From Streptomyces sp. NBC_00878 (lineage in GTDB: Bacteria; Actinomycetota; Actinomycetes; Streptomycetales; Streptomycetaceae): DNA of 64,000 bases. The notes under the pieces are model-generated. The model was not told where the DNA came from. It made no database searches and saw nothing but the letters and a program-made list of their open reading frames with translations. The stretch spans positions 5,766,001 to 5,830,000 of the forward strand of contig NZ_JAPEOK010000001.1 in assembly GCF_026341515.1 (NCBI RefSeq), in the 5' to 3' direction. Position 1 is the stretch's first letter. Every line of letters begins with the position of its first letter. A program made the translations under genes and the position numbers. Below are positions 25,980-37,589 of the stretch, piece after piece.

Positions 25980-26247
25980 GCGGCACTCACGCCGTGGCGC
26001 AAGCCGCGGGCCGGACACGATCCAGGCAAGATCCTGCTGGATGTGGCCCTGGCCGTCGCACTCGGCGGAGACTGCCTGGCCGACATCGGCATGCCGCGGG
26101 CCGAGCCGGATGTGTTCGGCCCGGGGGCTTCCGATCCGGACGGTCTCCCGTCTTGTCGACACACTCGCCGCCTTCGGCCCGAATGCCCTTGCGGCGATCC
26201 GGGACGCACGTTCCCAAACGCGCGGGCGGCTCTGCCGCCTGGGCGCG
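25980..26247 (+). mobile_element. Remnant of IS1380-family transposase
   Basis: In one frame the sequence reads PWRKPRAGHDPGKILLDVAL and then ALGGDCLADIGMPRAEPDVF. After an apparent one-base insertion near 26138 it continues in another frame as TVSRLVDTLAAFGPNALAAI and RDARSQTRGRLCRLG. HDPGK and the LGGDCLADI block match the N-terminal part of IS1380-family (DDE group 1) transposases as I know them. The catalytic DDE region is missing, and no complete inverted repeats were identified. It sits between the FG-GAP genes beside the broken secreted gene. Confidence 0.65.
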
Positions 26248-26311
26248 ACAGCCACAACCGGTCCGCAGCCAACACACGACCTCCGCCATGGCTCCCGTCC
26301 GGTCGGTCCGC

Positions 26312-27572
26312 TCAGGACAACCGCAGCGGCACCCCAAGCTCCCCCGGCGTAAGGAGCTGTACCTTCTCCGCATCGAACCCGCCATCCGTCCCCCGCAACA
26401 CCAGGAACGCCCCCGCCCGCTTCTCCCACAACGGCGCGAACGCCACCGCATCGTCATGCCCGTCACCATCCACATCCAGCAACGGCGGCTGATAACCGAA
26501 CTCGTTCCACTTGTACGGGTTGGGCGTCCCCGGCAACCCGTCGGTCAGGGGATCAACGGCCTGCTCCCCGTCCGCGGACGGCACCCCCGACGCCCCGCCC
26601 GGCAGCAACGTCGTGCCCCCGATAGCCCGGCGTGTTCACGACGGCATCCGGCTTCCCGTCGCCGTCGACGTCCCCGACGGCCGGCGACGACCCGAAGTCG
26701 ATCCGCCGCTTCTCTCCGCCCCTGCCCTCGATGACGGACTCCGAACGCCCGTTCCCGAGCCCGGACTTGGCCCCGTACAGGATGGTCAGCGCACCACCCT
26801 CCGCGGGCATGTCGGCGGGCGCCACGGTGAGCTGCGTGGGCAGCAGCAGGTCGTCGACGCCGTCGCCGTCCGCGTCACCGGCGGCAGGCGTACGCGGCCC
26901 CTCGAAGGTGCCCACGGCCTTGCTGATGCGCGGTTCGAGCGCGGTGTCGCGTACGAGCCCGTCCGCGCCGCCCTCGTAGGAGCCGACCATGTACAGGCTC
27001 TCGGGCGCGCTCTCGTCCTCCTCCGCGTCGAAGTCGTACGTGAACACCACCTCCGCCTTCCCGTCGGCGGCGGCGCGCGGCTGGAAGCCGTCGGGCAGGG
27101 CCAGCTCGGTGGCCTTGCCCAGACCGCGGGGGCCGCCGAAGAGGGCGAGGGTCCCGAGCGGGGCGCCGGCGTTCCCGCGGGCGACGACCAGGTCGGTGAA
27201 GCCGTCGCCGTCGAGGTCGGTGCGCAGCGGGCCCGAGACGAAGCCCGTGCCCTTCTCGCTCGCCTTCCGGCCCGCCGAAGCCCGTTGAGCCGAGGCCTTG
27301 TTGAGGCCGTCGGTGGAGCCGTAGACCACCGTGAGTGTCTCGGCGTACCGCTTCTTGTCCTTGGACTCCGAGTACACGACGGTCGCGAAGTCGTCGTATC
27401 CGTCGCCGTTGAAGTCCCCGGGGTCCGGGTTGTCGGACGGCTTTCCGGCGGCGGGCCCCTTCTGTCCGCTGCCTGGCCGGTCCGGGGAGCCGTCGCCGCC
27501 GCACGCCACGGCGAGGCTCGCGACCAGGGCGACGGCCACCGCCGCCTGCCCGGTCCTCGAAGGGCGTCCCAT
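26312..27572 (-). pseudogene. FG-GAP repeat lipoprotein 5, frameshifted at a C run
   Basis: The start at 27572 shares one base with the upstream stop (TGATG). The N-terminus is a lipoprotein signal (QAAVAVALVASLAVACGGDG). Repeats include DFNGDGYDDFATVVY, DLDGDGFTDLVVARG, DADGDGVDDLLL and DVDGDGKPDAVV. Near 26616-26620 (five C on the plus strand) the frame ends as NTPGYRGHDVAAG. The natural continuation GGTTLLPGGASGV to DVDGDGHDDAVAFAPL, ending at 26312, lies in another frame. One more base in the run would restore a protein of about 420 residues. It could be a sequencing error or a true lesion. Confidence 0.7.
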
Positions 27573-28888
27573 CAGCTGTCCATACCCAGGAACCCCGAGG
27601 TGGAGAAGGTGAGGGTGGGCTCGCGTGCGAGCAGGCCCTTCTTCTCGCCCGGGTACACGGCGATCGTGTCCTTCGTGTCCCCGCGATACGTGCGGACCAC
27701 CAGATCCGCCCGCCCGTCTCCGTCGAAGTCGGCCACCTTCAGCACCCGGGTGGTGCCCCGGGCGGGCGGCGGCACGGTCACCATCCCGGCCTCGGACAGA
27801 CCCGCCGTACGACCCTTCAGGACCCGCAACTCCGAACCGCTGGACACGAGTTCGCTCACCCCGTCCCCGTCGAAGTCCCCGGCGTCCAGGACCGTACCCG
27901 CGACGTCGAGTTCGGCGCGCCCGGTGCCCGGGACGTCGTACCGCAGCGCGGTTCCGCTCATCGAACCGATCGCCGCGTCGAGCCCCTTGCCCTTCCCGAA
28001 CCGGCCGAAGGCGACGTCGACTCCGCGCGGGAGGGCGACCGCTGCGCCGGTGGGCCCGGCCGGTCCGCCCAGAACGAGGGAGGCGGGGGACGCCGCGGCG
28101 GCGGAGGCCTCGGCGGTACGGACGAGCAGGTCGTCGTAGCCGTCACCGTCGACGTCAGCGGCCGGCGGTGTGGGCACGTTTCCGGGCGAGGCGATCGGCG
28201 CGCCGGCCGCCTTCGGGGCGCCCTTGCGCGTGAACGGGCCGCGCAGATAGCTGAGTCGGCCGTCGGAGGCGTGGACGACGAGATCCTCGGCCTTGTCACC
28301 GTCGAAGTCCCCGCACACCGGCTGGTCGGGCCAGTCGTTGCCGAAGCGGGCCTGCGCGGGAACCATCAGCTTCACCGCCTTGCCGGTCAGGCCCCGGGCC
28401 GAGCCGAAGAGGAGCTGCAGCGGGACGGGCGGCTGGCCCTGTCCGTCGTACGGCGGATCGGTCGAGACGACGAGGTCCGTGAAGCCGTCCTTGTCGAGGT
28501 CGCAGCTCGCCTCGGCGTCGAAGACGGCGGGCAACTGCCCTTCGGTGTCAGCGGCGTTCCGCGCGGGGCTCAGCAACTGCCGGGCTCCGGGGGCGAGTCC
28601 GCGCTCCGACCCGTAGACGACGCCGATTCCGGCGTCGTCCTCGTGGCTGCCGCGCTTGACGAGGTTGTTGAGTACGAGGTCCGGGTGCCCGTCGCCGTTG
28701 AAGTCGTCGGCGGTGCGGCTGCCCCTGCCGAGCGGGACGGGGAGCTGGGCGGGGGCGTTGGCGATGGTGACGGGTTCGCGGTTTCCCGCCGAGTCTCCGT
28801 CGCTCCGGTCGGCGGTGGGGCCGCATCCGACGGCGAGGCCGCCGCCGAGGACGCATCCGGTCAGGGCCGCCGCTATCCGCGTACTCAT
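27572..28888 (-). CDS. FG-GAP repeat lipoprotein 6
   Basis: A 438-residue lipoprotein: the signal RIAAALTGCVLGGGLAVGCG contains a lipobox-like LAVGC, so it is probably lipid-anchored at the outer face of the membrane. Repeats carry DDFNGDGHPDLVL, DLDKDGFTDLVVS, DFDGDKAEDLVV, DVDGDGYDDLLV, DFDGDGVSELVS and DFDGDGRADLVV. The ATG at 28888 has a weak ribosome site; an in-frame ATG at 28915 (MRFTVRGRR) is an equally good choice. It is translationally coupled to lipoprotein 5. The 213 bp upstream (28889-29101) is AT-richer and should hold the promoter. Confidence 0.82.
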   Translation of the reverse strand: MSTRIAAALTGCVLGGGLAVGCGPTADRSDGDSAGNREPVTIANAPAQLPVPLGRGSRTADDFNGDGHPDLVLNNLVKRGSHEDDAGIGVVYGSERGLAPGARQLLSPARNAADTEGQLPAVFDAEASCDLDKDGFTDLVVSTDPPYDGQGQPPVPLQLLFGSARGLTGKAVKLMVPAQARFGNDWPDQPVCGDFDGDKAEDLVVHASDGRLSYLRGPFTRKGAPKAAGAPIASPGNVPTPPAADVDGDGYDDLLVRTAEASAAAASPASLVLGGPAGPTGAAVALPRGVDVAFGRFGKGKGLDAAIGSMSGTALRYDVPGTGRAELDVAGTVLDAGDFDGDGVSELVSSGSELRVLKGRTAGLSEAGMVTVPPPARGTTRVLKVADFDGDGRADLVVRTYRGDTKDTIAVYPGEKKGLLAREPTLTFSTSGFLGMDS

Positions 28889-29101
28889 TCTTCGCCCGCG
28901 CACCGTGAACCTCATCCGACCCGAAAACAACAACGCGGTCATCATGCACGTGTTCGAGCTGGGGGTAAATGGTGGTAACGCGGTGAAGTGTGTGTACTGA
29001 ATTCTTTACCTTCGGCGATTCGGGCATCCGCCCCAACCTTCCGAATAGCTAAGAAAATTTCCTTTCGGTGGCCGCGGATTTCGAATATTCCCATCCGGAT
29101 T

Positions 29102-30337
29102 TTAGCTTTTGGGCTGTCCGTCACTTTTGGGCTGTCCGGCGGCGTTGAGCCGGGCGGCCTGGCGCGTCAGGTGGTCGCGCTCGGCGAGGTTGGGTGCCTT
29201 CTGCGCCGCCTCGGCGTACAGCCGTGCCGCCGTCGCCAGGTCGCCGTCGCGCTCGTGGAGGTACGCCGCCACCGCCGTGTGGCGGGGCAGTGAGTCGTCC
29301 AGCGCCGCGAGTGCCGCGAGGCCCGCCCGCGGTCCGTCGGCCTCGCCGACCGCCACCGCGCGGTTGAGCCGGACGACCGGACTGTCCGTCAGGCGCGCGA
29401 GCTCGTCGTACCACTCGACGATCTGCACCCAGTCGGTCTCCTCGGCGGCGGGTGCGTCGGCGTGCAGGGCCGCGATGGCGGCCTGGGCCTGGTACTCGCC
29501 CAGCCGGTCGCGGGAGAGGGCCATCTGCAGGATCCCGACGCCCTCGGCGATCACCTTCGTGTCCCAGCGGCCGCGGTCCTGCTCGGCGAGCGGTACCAGG
29601 CTGCCGTCGCGCGCGGTCCGGGCGGCGCGCCGGGCGTGGTGGAGCAGCATGAGGGCGAGCAGCCCCGCCACCTCGGGATGGTCGATCGCGCCCGCGAGCT
29701 GCCGGGTGAGCCGGATGGCCTCGGCGGCGAGGTCGACATCGCCGGAGTAGCCCTCGTTGAAGACCAGGTAGAGGACGCGCAGCACGGTCGCGACATCACC
29801 GGGCCGGTCGAACCGCACCTCGGAGACGGTGCGCTTGGCCCGGCTGATGCGCTGCGCCATGGTCGCCTCGGGCACCAGGTAGGCCTGGGCGATCTGGCGG
29901 GTGGTCAGCCCGCCGACGGCCCGCAGCGTGAGCGCGACCGCCGACGACGGCGTCAACGACGGGTGGGCGCACAGGAAGTAGAGCTGGAGCGTGTCGTCCG
30001 CGGAGGGCGCGGGCCCCGGCGCCGGTTCCTCGTCGACGAGGTCCTCCCGTCGGCGGCGGGCGGTGTCCGCCCGGGTCGCGTCGAGGAACTTGCGCCAGGC
30101 CACGGTGACCAGCCAGCCCTTCGCATCCCGCGGAGGGTCGGCCGGCCAGACACGGACCGCCTCGACCAGCGCGTCCTGCACGGCGTCCTCGGCCGCCGCG
30201 AAGTCGGCTCCGCGGCGGACGAGGATGCCGAGCACACCCGGCGTGAGGCTCCGGAGCAGGGCCTCGTTCACCTCGTCCACCTCAGGTGCCTTCGGTGTCC
30301 CTGGCATCTCCGGTGGCCCTGGTGTCGCTGATGTCAC
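29102..30337 (-). CDS. ECF-type sigma factor with C-terminal DUF6596/TPR-like domain
   Basis: A 411-residue sigma factor. Region 2 is near residues 30-90 (RRGADFAAAEDAVQDALVEA, DPPRDAKGWLVTVAWRKF). Region 4 is near 150-200 (TRQIAQAYLVPEATMAQRIS). The extended C-terminus (VLYLVFNEGYSGDVDLAAEA, RTDSPVVRLNRAVAVG, AAYLHERDGDLATAARLYAE) is typical of the ECF41/ECF42-like actinobacterial group that pairs with YciI-domain proteins. The start is a GTG at 30337 with GGAG eight bases upstream, overlapping the end of the YciI gene. The extreme C-terminus contains a duplicated GQPKS. Confidence 0.85.
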   Translation of the reverse strand: MTSATPGPPEMPGTPKAPEVDEVNEALLRSLTPGVLGILVRRGADFAAAEDAVQDALVEAVRVWPADPPRDAKGWLVTVAWRKFLDATRADTARRRREDLVDEEPAPGPAPSADDTLQLYFLCAHPSLTPSSAVALTLRAVGGLTTRQIAQAYLVPEATMAQRISRAKRTVSEVRFDRPGDVATVLRVLYLVFNEGYSGDVDLAAEAIRLTRQLAGAIDHPEVAGLLALMLLHHARRAARTARDGSLVPLAEQDRGRWDTKVIAEGVGILQMALSRDRLGEYQAQAAIAALHADAPAAEETDWVQIVEWYDELARLTDSPVVRLNRAVAVGEADGPRAGLAALAALDDSLPRHTAVAAYLHERDGDLATAARLYAEAAQKAPNLAERDHLTRQAARLNAAGQPKSDGQPKS

Positions 30338-30342
30338 TGGTG

Positions 30343-30750
30343 TTACTCCGTGATGGTGGGCGACTCGCCGTAGAACGGGCGCAGCTCCAGCCACTCGTGG
30401 ATCGGCTTCCCGCCCGCCCCGGGGGCTGCCGACAGTTCCCCGGCCAGCTCGACGGCGCGCTCGTACGTATCGACGTCGATGATCATCCAGCCGGCGATGA
30501 GGTCCTTGGTCTCCGCGAACGGGCCGTCGGTGACCGGCGGGCGGCCCTCGCCGTCGTACCGGACCCATGCCCCCTCGGGAGCGAGCGCCTGACCGTCGAC
30601 GAACTCGCCGGTCTCCTCCAGCCGGGCCGCGAAGTCGTTCATGTACTGGATGTGGGCCGAGATCTCCTCGGGCGTCCACTTGTCCATGGGGACGTCGTTG
30701 ACCGGGGTCGGGGCGCCTCGGTAGTGCTTCAGCAGCAGGTACTTGGCCAT
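30343..30750 (-). CDS. YciI-family (DGPF-type) protein
   Basis: A 135-residue YCII-domain protein (KYLLLKHYRGAPTP, TDGPFAETKDLIAGWMIIDV, WLELRPFYG). DGPFAETKE-like motifs define the DGPF group that is almost always adjacent to an extended ECF sigma factor. GAGGAG precedes the ATG by six bases. Five bases separate its stop from the sigma GTG. It probably modulates or reports to the sigma factor; a direct mechanism is not established. Confidence 0.9.
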   Translation of the reverse strand: MAKYLLLKHYRGAPTPVNDVPMDKWTPEEISAHIQYMNDFAARLEETGEFVDGQALAPEGAWVRYDGEGRPPVTDGPFAETKDLIAGWMIIDVDTYERAVELAGELSAAPGAGGKPIHEWLELRPFYGESPTITE

Positions 30751-30928
30751 GGTGTGTCTCCTCGGTACTGGTGCGAGTGCGGCCCATTGTGGTCGCGTTC
30801 ACAGCGGGGACGGAGCGAGGCACGGGTTCTCGACATCACCGGCAGATTTTCTTCCGGCTTTTTTTCCGGACCTCACTCTTCCGGACCTCCGGAGACGACA
30901 GCACCCCACTTGACCTCGTACGACGACA

Positions 30929-30967
30929 GCACCCCATGTCCCTGGCGTGAACCTGGACATGGGGTGC
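30929..30967. terminator. Strong bidirectional hairpin
   Basis: GCACCCCATGTCC and GGACATGGGGTGC form a perfect 13-bp stem around a 13-base loop, followed by TTCGTTCGTT. It lies just downstream of the Fe-S gene's stop region and upstream of yciI. A partial direct repeat (ACGACAGCACCCCA) occurs at 30895-30908 and 30924-30937. Confidence 0.7.
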
Positions 30968-31011
30968 TTCGTTCGTTACGGGCATGCGGCCCTACGCCGC
31001 CGGTGGCGCCG

Positions 31012-33327
31012 TCACTTCACCGGCTGGGGCTCCGGTGCGCTCTCGGCCGTCGCCTCGCCCGCCGGGGGCTCGTCGTCCACCGGGGTCTTGACGGACTCCA
31101 GGAGCAGCTGGGCCACGTCCACGACCTGGATGGACTCCTTGGCCTTGCCGTCGTTCTTCTTGCCGTTGACCGAGTCGGTCAGCATGACCAGGCAGAACGG
31201 GCAGGCGGTGGAGACGATGTCCGGGTTGAGGGAGAGGGCCTCGTCCACGCGCTCGTTGTTGATGCGCTTGCCGATCCGCTCCTCCATCCACATCCGCGCA
31301 CCACCGGCGCCGCAGCAGAAGCCGCGCTCCTTGTGGCGGTGCATCTCCTGCTGACGCAGGCCCGGGACGGCGGTCATGATCTCGCGCGGAGGCGTGTAGA
31401 TCTTGTTGTGCCGCCCCAGGTAGCAGGGGTCGTGGTAGGTGATGAGGCCCTCGACCGGGGTCACCGGGATCAGCTTGCCCTCGTCGATCAGGTGCTGGAG
31501 CAGCTGGGTGTGGTGGATGACCTCGTAGTCGCCGCCGAGCTGCGGGTACTCGTTGCCGAGGGTGTTGAGGCAGTGCGGGCAGGTCGCGACGATCTTCTTC
31601 GCGGACTTGGGCTTCCTCGACTCCGCGGGGAAGTTGCCCTCGTCGTCCATCTCCTCGCCGAACGCCATGTTCAGCGCGGAGACGTTCTCCATGCCGAGCT
31701 CCTGGAAGAGGGGCTCGTTGCCCAGGCGGCGGGCGGAGTCACCGGTGCACTTCTCGTCGCCGCCCATGATCGCGAACTTGACGCCCGCGATGTGCAGCAG
31801 CTCGGCGAAGGCCTTGGTGGTCTTCTTGGCGCGGTCCTCAAGGGCGCCCGCGCAGCCGACCCAGTACAGGTAGTCGACCTCGGACAGGTCCTCGATGTCC
31901 TTGCCGACGACCGGGATCTCGAAGTCGACCTCCTTGGTCCACTCCAGGCGCTGCTTCTTCGCCAGACCCCAGGGGTTGCCCTTCTTCTCCAGGTTCTTGA
32001 GCATCGTCCCGGCCTCGGACGGAAAGGCGCTCTCGATCATCACCTGGTAGCGGCGCATGTCGACGATGTGGTCGACGTGCTCGATGTCGACGGGGCACTG
32101 CTCGACACAGGCGCCGCAGGTGGTGCAGGACCACAGCACGTCGGGGTCGATGACGCCGTTCTCTTCGAGGGTCCCGATGAGCGGGCGCTCGGCCTCCGCG
32201 AGGGCGGCGGCGGGTACGTCCTTGAGCGCCTCGGCCGAAGCCTTCTCATTGCCCGACCCCGCGCCGCCAGGCGCTGATGGATCCAGTTTGCCGCCACCGG
32301 CGAGCAGGTACGGGGCCTTGGCGTGCGCGTGGTCCCTCAGGGACATGATCAGCAGCTTCGGGGAGAGCGGCTTCCCGGTGTTCCAGGCGGGGCACTGCGA
32401 CTGGCAGCGCCCGCACTCCGTACACGTCGAGAAGTCGAGGATGCCCTTCCAGGAGAACTGCTCGACCTGGGAGACACCGAAGACGTCGTCCTCGCCGGGG
32501 TCGGTGAAGTCGATCGGCTTGCCGCCGGAGGTCATCGGCAGCAGGGCGCCCAGGGCGGTGCCGCCCTCGGCGTTCCGCTTGAACCAGATGTTCGGGAAGC
32601 CGAGGAAGCGGTGCCAGGCGACACCCATGTTGGTGTTCAGCGCGACGGTGATCATCCAGATCAGCGAGGTGCCGATCTTGATCATCGCGACGAGGTAGAC
32701 GAGGTTCTGGAGCACGCCGAGGGAGAGCCCCTTGAAGGCGAGGACCAGGGGGTACGAGGCGAAGTACGCGGCCTCGTAGTGCTCGACGTGGTGGATCGCG
32801 CCCTCAAGACCGCGCAGGGCGTAGATCGCGAGGCCGATGGTGAGGATGACGTACTCGACGAAGTACGCCTGCCAGGCCTTGGAGCCCGCGAAACGGGACT
32901 TGCGGCCGGCGCGGGAGGGCAGGTTCAGCAGCCGGATCGCGATGAGCACGGCGATGCCGAGGATCGTCATCACGCCGATGAACTCGGTGTACATCTCGAA
33001 CGGCAGGAAGCCGCCGATGACCGGCAGGGTCCAGTCCGCCTCGAAGAGCTGTCCGTACGCCTGCGCGAGGGTCGGCGGCAGCGTCAGGAAGCCGATCGCG
33101 ACGAACCAGTGGGCGAAGCCGACGATGCCCCACCGGTTCATCCGGGTGTGGCCCAGGAACTCCTTGGCCAGGGTGATCGTGCGTGCCTTGGGGTTGTCGG
33201 TGCGGCTGCCCGCGGGCACCGGCTGGCCGAGCTTCACGAACCGGTAGATCTGCGCGACGGCTCGGGCGATGAGCGCAACACCGATCACGGTCAGGACCAG
33301 CGACACGATGATCGCGGCGAGTTGCAT
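31012..33327 (-). CDS. Membrane-bound Fe-S oxidoreductase (HdrD/GlpC-like, two CCG domains)
   Basis: A 771-residue protein. Six hydrophobic segments occupy residues 1-300 and resemble the NarI/DsrM-type heme b membrane unit. Two [4Fe-4S] motifs follow: CTECGRCQSQCP and CTTCGACVEQCP. Two CCG domains come next (CPHCLNTLGNEYP, DPCYLGRHN, GFCCGAGGARMWMEE). This is the layout of heterodisulfide-reductase-related quinone oxidoreductases widespread in actinobacteria; the physiological donor is unknown. GAGGAG lies eight bases before the ATG at 33327. The upstream region 33340-33450 is comparatively AT-rich and should contain its promoter. Confidence 0.88.
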   Translation of the reverse strand: MQLAAIIVSLVLTVIGVALIARAVAQIYRFVKLGQPVPAGSRTDNPKARTITLAKEFLGHTRMNRWGIVGFAHWFVAIGFLTLPPTLAQAYGQLFEADWTLPVIGGFLPFEMYTEFIGVMTILGIAVLIAIRLLNLPSRAGRKSRFAGSKAWQAYFVEYVILTIGLAIYALRGLEGAIHHVEHYEAAYFASYPLVLAFKGLSLGVLQNLVYLVAMIKIGTSLIWMITVALNTNMGVAWHRFLGFPNIWFKRNAEGGTALGALLPMTSGGKPIDFTDPGEDDVFGVSQVEQFSWKGILDFSTCTECGRCQSQCPAWNTGKPLSPKLLIMSLRDHAHAKAPYLLAGGGKLDPSAPGGAGSGNEKASAEALKDVPAAALAEAERPLIGTLEENGVIDPDVLWSCTTCGACVEQCPVDIEHVDHIVDMRRYQVMIESAFPSEAGTMLKNLEKKGNPWGLAKKQRLEWTKEVDFEIPVVGKDIEDLSEVDYLYWVGCAGALEDRAKKTTKAFAELLHIAGVKFAIMGGDEKCTGDSARRLGNEPLFQELGMENVSALNMAFGEEMDDEGNFPAESRKPKSAKKIVATCPHCLNTLGNEYPQLGGDYEVIHHTQLLQHLIDEGKLIPVTPVEGLITYHDPCYLGRHNKIYTPPREIMTAVPGLRQQEMHRHKERGFCCGAGGARMWMEERIGKRINNERVDEALSLNPDIVSTACPFCLVMLTDSVNGKKNDGKAKESIQVVDVAQLLLESVKTPVDDEPPAGEATAESAPEPQPVK

Positions 33328-33653
33328 TTCGGGGCTCCTCGGGCCTGCGAGGTTCTCTTCGGGGCGGGTCTCCCTGGTTCCCCGAAGATTGATTACTAAG
33401 CGGTAACTTATGTAGTCCTCTGAGACTACCCACTCCTGTGTCCGCACTGTAGTCAGGGGCGCGGTGATCTGCGTCGCTGAGGCTTGCCTGAGCGGGTCGC
33501 GCCCCTTCGGGGGGAGTGTGGGGCAGGGACATTATGCGGCTCCGTCGCGTGGGCGCGACCGGTCCTGGGGCTGCTCTCGCCGACCCCGACCGGCCCGCAG
33601 GCGTCCGCCGATCCGCAGGTCAAGGCCTCATTGCGCGTAAGGGTGAGATAAGA

Positions 33654-33674
33654 GTTGAGCCCCTGCGACTCACC
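33654..33674. promoter_or_regulatory. HAIR operator, distal (imperfect)
   Basis: GTTGAGC, seven bases, ACTCACC: a degenerate copy of the HspR-binding inverted repeat CTTGAGT-N7-ACTCAAG, 32 bp upstream of the first base of the perfect site. Streptomyces dnaK promoters are known to carry several HAIR elements. Confidence 0.65.
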
Positions 33675-33678
33675 TCTG

Positions 33679-36292
<2,614 letters not shown>

Positions 36293-36379
36293 CGTGAAAC
36301 AGGGCGTACGCGCGCCCGTATGCACCACGAAGACCAAGCGCGTACGTGACGGTGACGTACGGAAGGAGGGGCGTCGAGG

Positions 36380-37582
36380 ATGAGCACCAAGGACTTCATC
36401 GAGAAGGACTACTACAAGGTCCTCGGCGTCCCCAAGGACGCCACCGAGGCCGAGATCAAGAAGGCGTACCGGAAGCTCGCCCGCGAGAACCACCCGGACG
36501 CCAACAAGGGGAACGCGAAGGCAGAGGAGCGCTTCAAGGAGATCTCCGAGGCGAACGACGTCCTCGGGGACCCCAAGAAGCGCAAGGAGTACGACGAGGC
36601 CCGCACCCTCTTCGGCAACGGCGGGTTCCGGCCCGGACCGGGCGCCGGAGGCGGCAACTTCAACTTCGACCTGGGCGACCTCTTCGGAGGCGGCCCCCAG
36701 GGCGGAGCGGGCGGCGCCGGTGGCGCGGGCGGGGCCGGCGGCTTCGGCGGCGGTATCGGTGACGTCTTCGGCGGCCTGTTCAACCGCGGCGGCACGGGCC
36801 CCGGCACGCGTACGCAGCCGCGGCGCGGCCAGGACATCGACACCGAGGTCACGCTCAGCTTCACGGAGGCGGTGGACGGCGCGACCGTTCCGCTCCGCAT
36901 GACCTCGCAGTCCCCCTGCAAGGCCTGTTCGGGCACCGGCGACAAGAACGGCACACCGCGCGTGTGCCCGACCTGCGTCGGCACCGGCCAGGTGGCGCGG
37001 GGCTCGGGCGGCGGCTTCTCGCTCACCGACCCGTGCCCCGACTGCAAGGGCCGCGGCCTGATCGCGGAGCACGCGTGCCTGGTCTGCAACGGCTCGGGGC
37101 GCGCCAAGTCGTCCCGCACCATGCAGGTCCGTATCCCGGCCGGGGTGTCGGACAGCCAGCGCATCCGGCTCCGCGGCAAGGGCGCACCGGGCGAGCGGGG
37201 CGGACCGGCCGGCGACCTGTACGTGACCGTGCACGTGGACGCCCACCCGGTCTTCGGCCGCAAGGGCGACAACCTCACCGTCACCGTGCCCGTCACCTTC
37301 ACGGAGGCGGCGCTCGGCGGCGAGATCCGGGTGCCCACGCTCGGGGGACCTCCGGTCACCCTGAAACTGCCCCCGGGCACGCCCAACGGCCGTACGATGC
37401 GCGCCCGGGGCAAGGGCGCGGTCCGCAAGGACGGCACCCGCGGGGACCTGTTGGTCACCGTCGAGGTGAGTGTCCCCACGGACGTGACGGGGAAGGCTCG
37501 TGACGCGCTTGAGGCGTATCGCGAAGCCACCGCGGACGAGGACCCGCGGGCGGAGCTGTTCCAGGCCGCGAAGGGAGCATGA
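36380..37582 (+). CDS. dnaJ: Chaperone DnaJ (type I Hsp40)
   Basis: A 400-residue co-chaperone that stimulates DnaK ATPase. The J domain at residues 10-75 has HPD in ARENHPDANKGN. A Gly/Phe region follows, rich in Gly-Ala repeats. The zinc-finger domain has four Cys repeats (CKACSGTG, CPTCVGTG, CPDCKGRG, CLVCNGSG). The C-terminal substrate domain contains RVPTLGGPPVTLKLPPGTPN. GAAGGAGG lies ahead of the ATG. It is separated from hspR by seven bases. Confidence 0.97.
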   Translation: MSTKDFIEKDYYKVLGVPKDATEAEIKKAYRKLARENHPDANKGNAKAEERFKEISEANDVLGDPKKRKEYDEARTLFGNGGFRPGPGAGGGNFNFDLGDLFGGGPQGGAGGAGGAGGAGGFGGGIGDVFGGLFNRGGTGPGTRTQPRRGQDIDTEVTLSFTEAVDGATVPLRMTSQSPCKACSGTGDKNGTPRVCPTCVGTGQVARGSGGGFSLTDPCPDCKGRGLIAEHACLVCNGSGRAKSSRTMQVRIPAGVSDSQRIRLRGKGAPGERGGPAGDLYVTVHVDAHPVFGRKGDNLTVTVPVTFTEAALGGEIRVPTLGGPPVTLKLPPGTPNGRTMRARGKGAVRKDGTRGDLLVTVEVSVPTDVTGKARDALEAYREATADEDPRAELFQAAKGA

Positions 37583-37589
37583 GGACACC

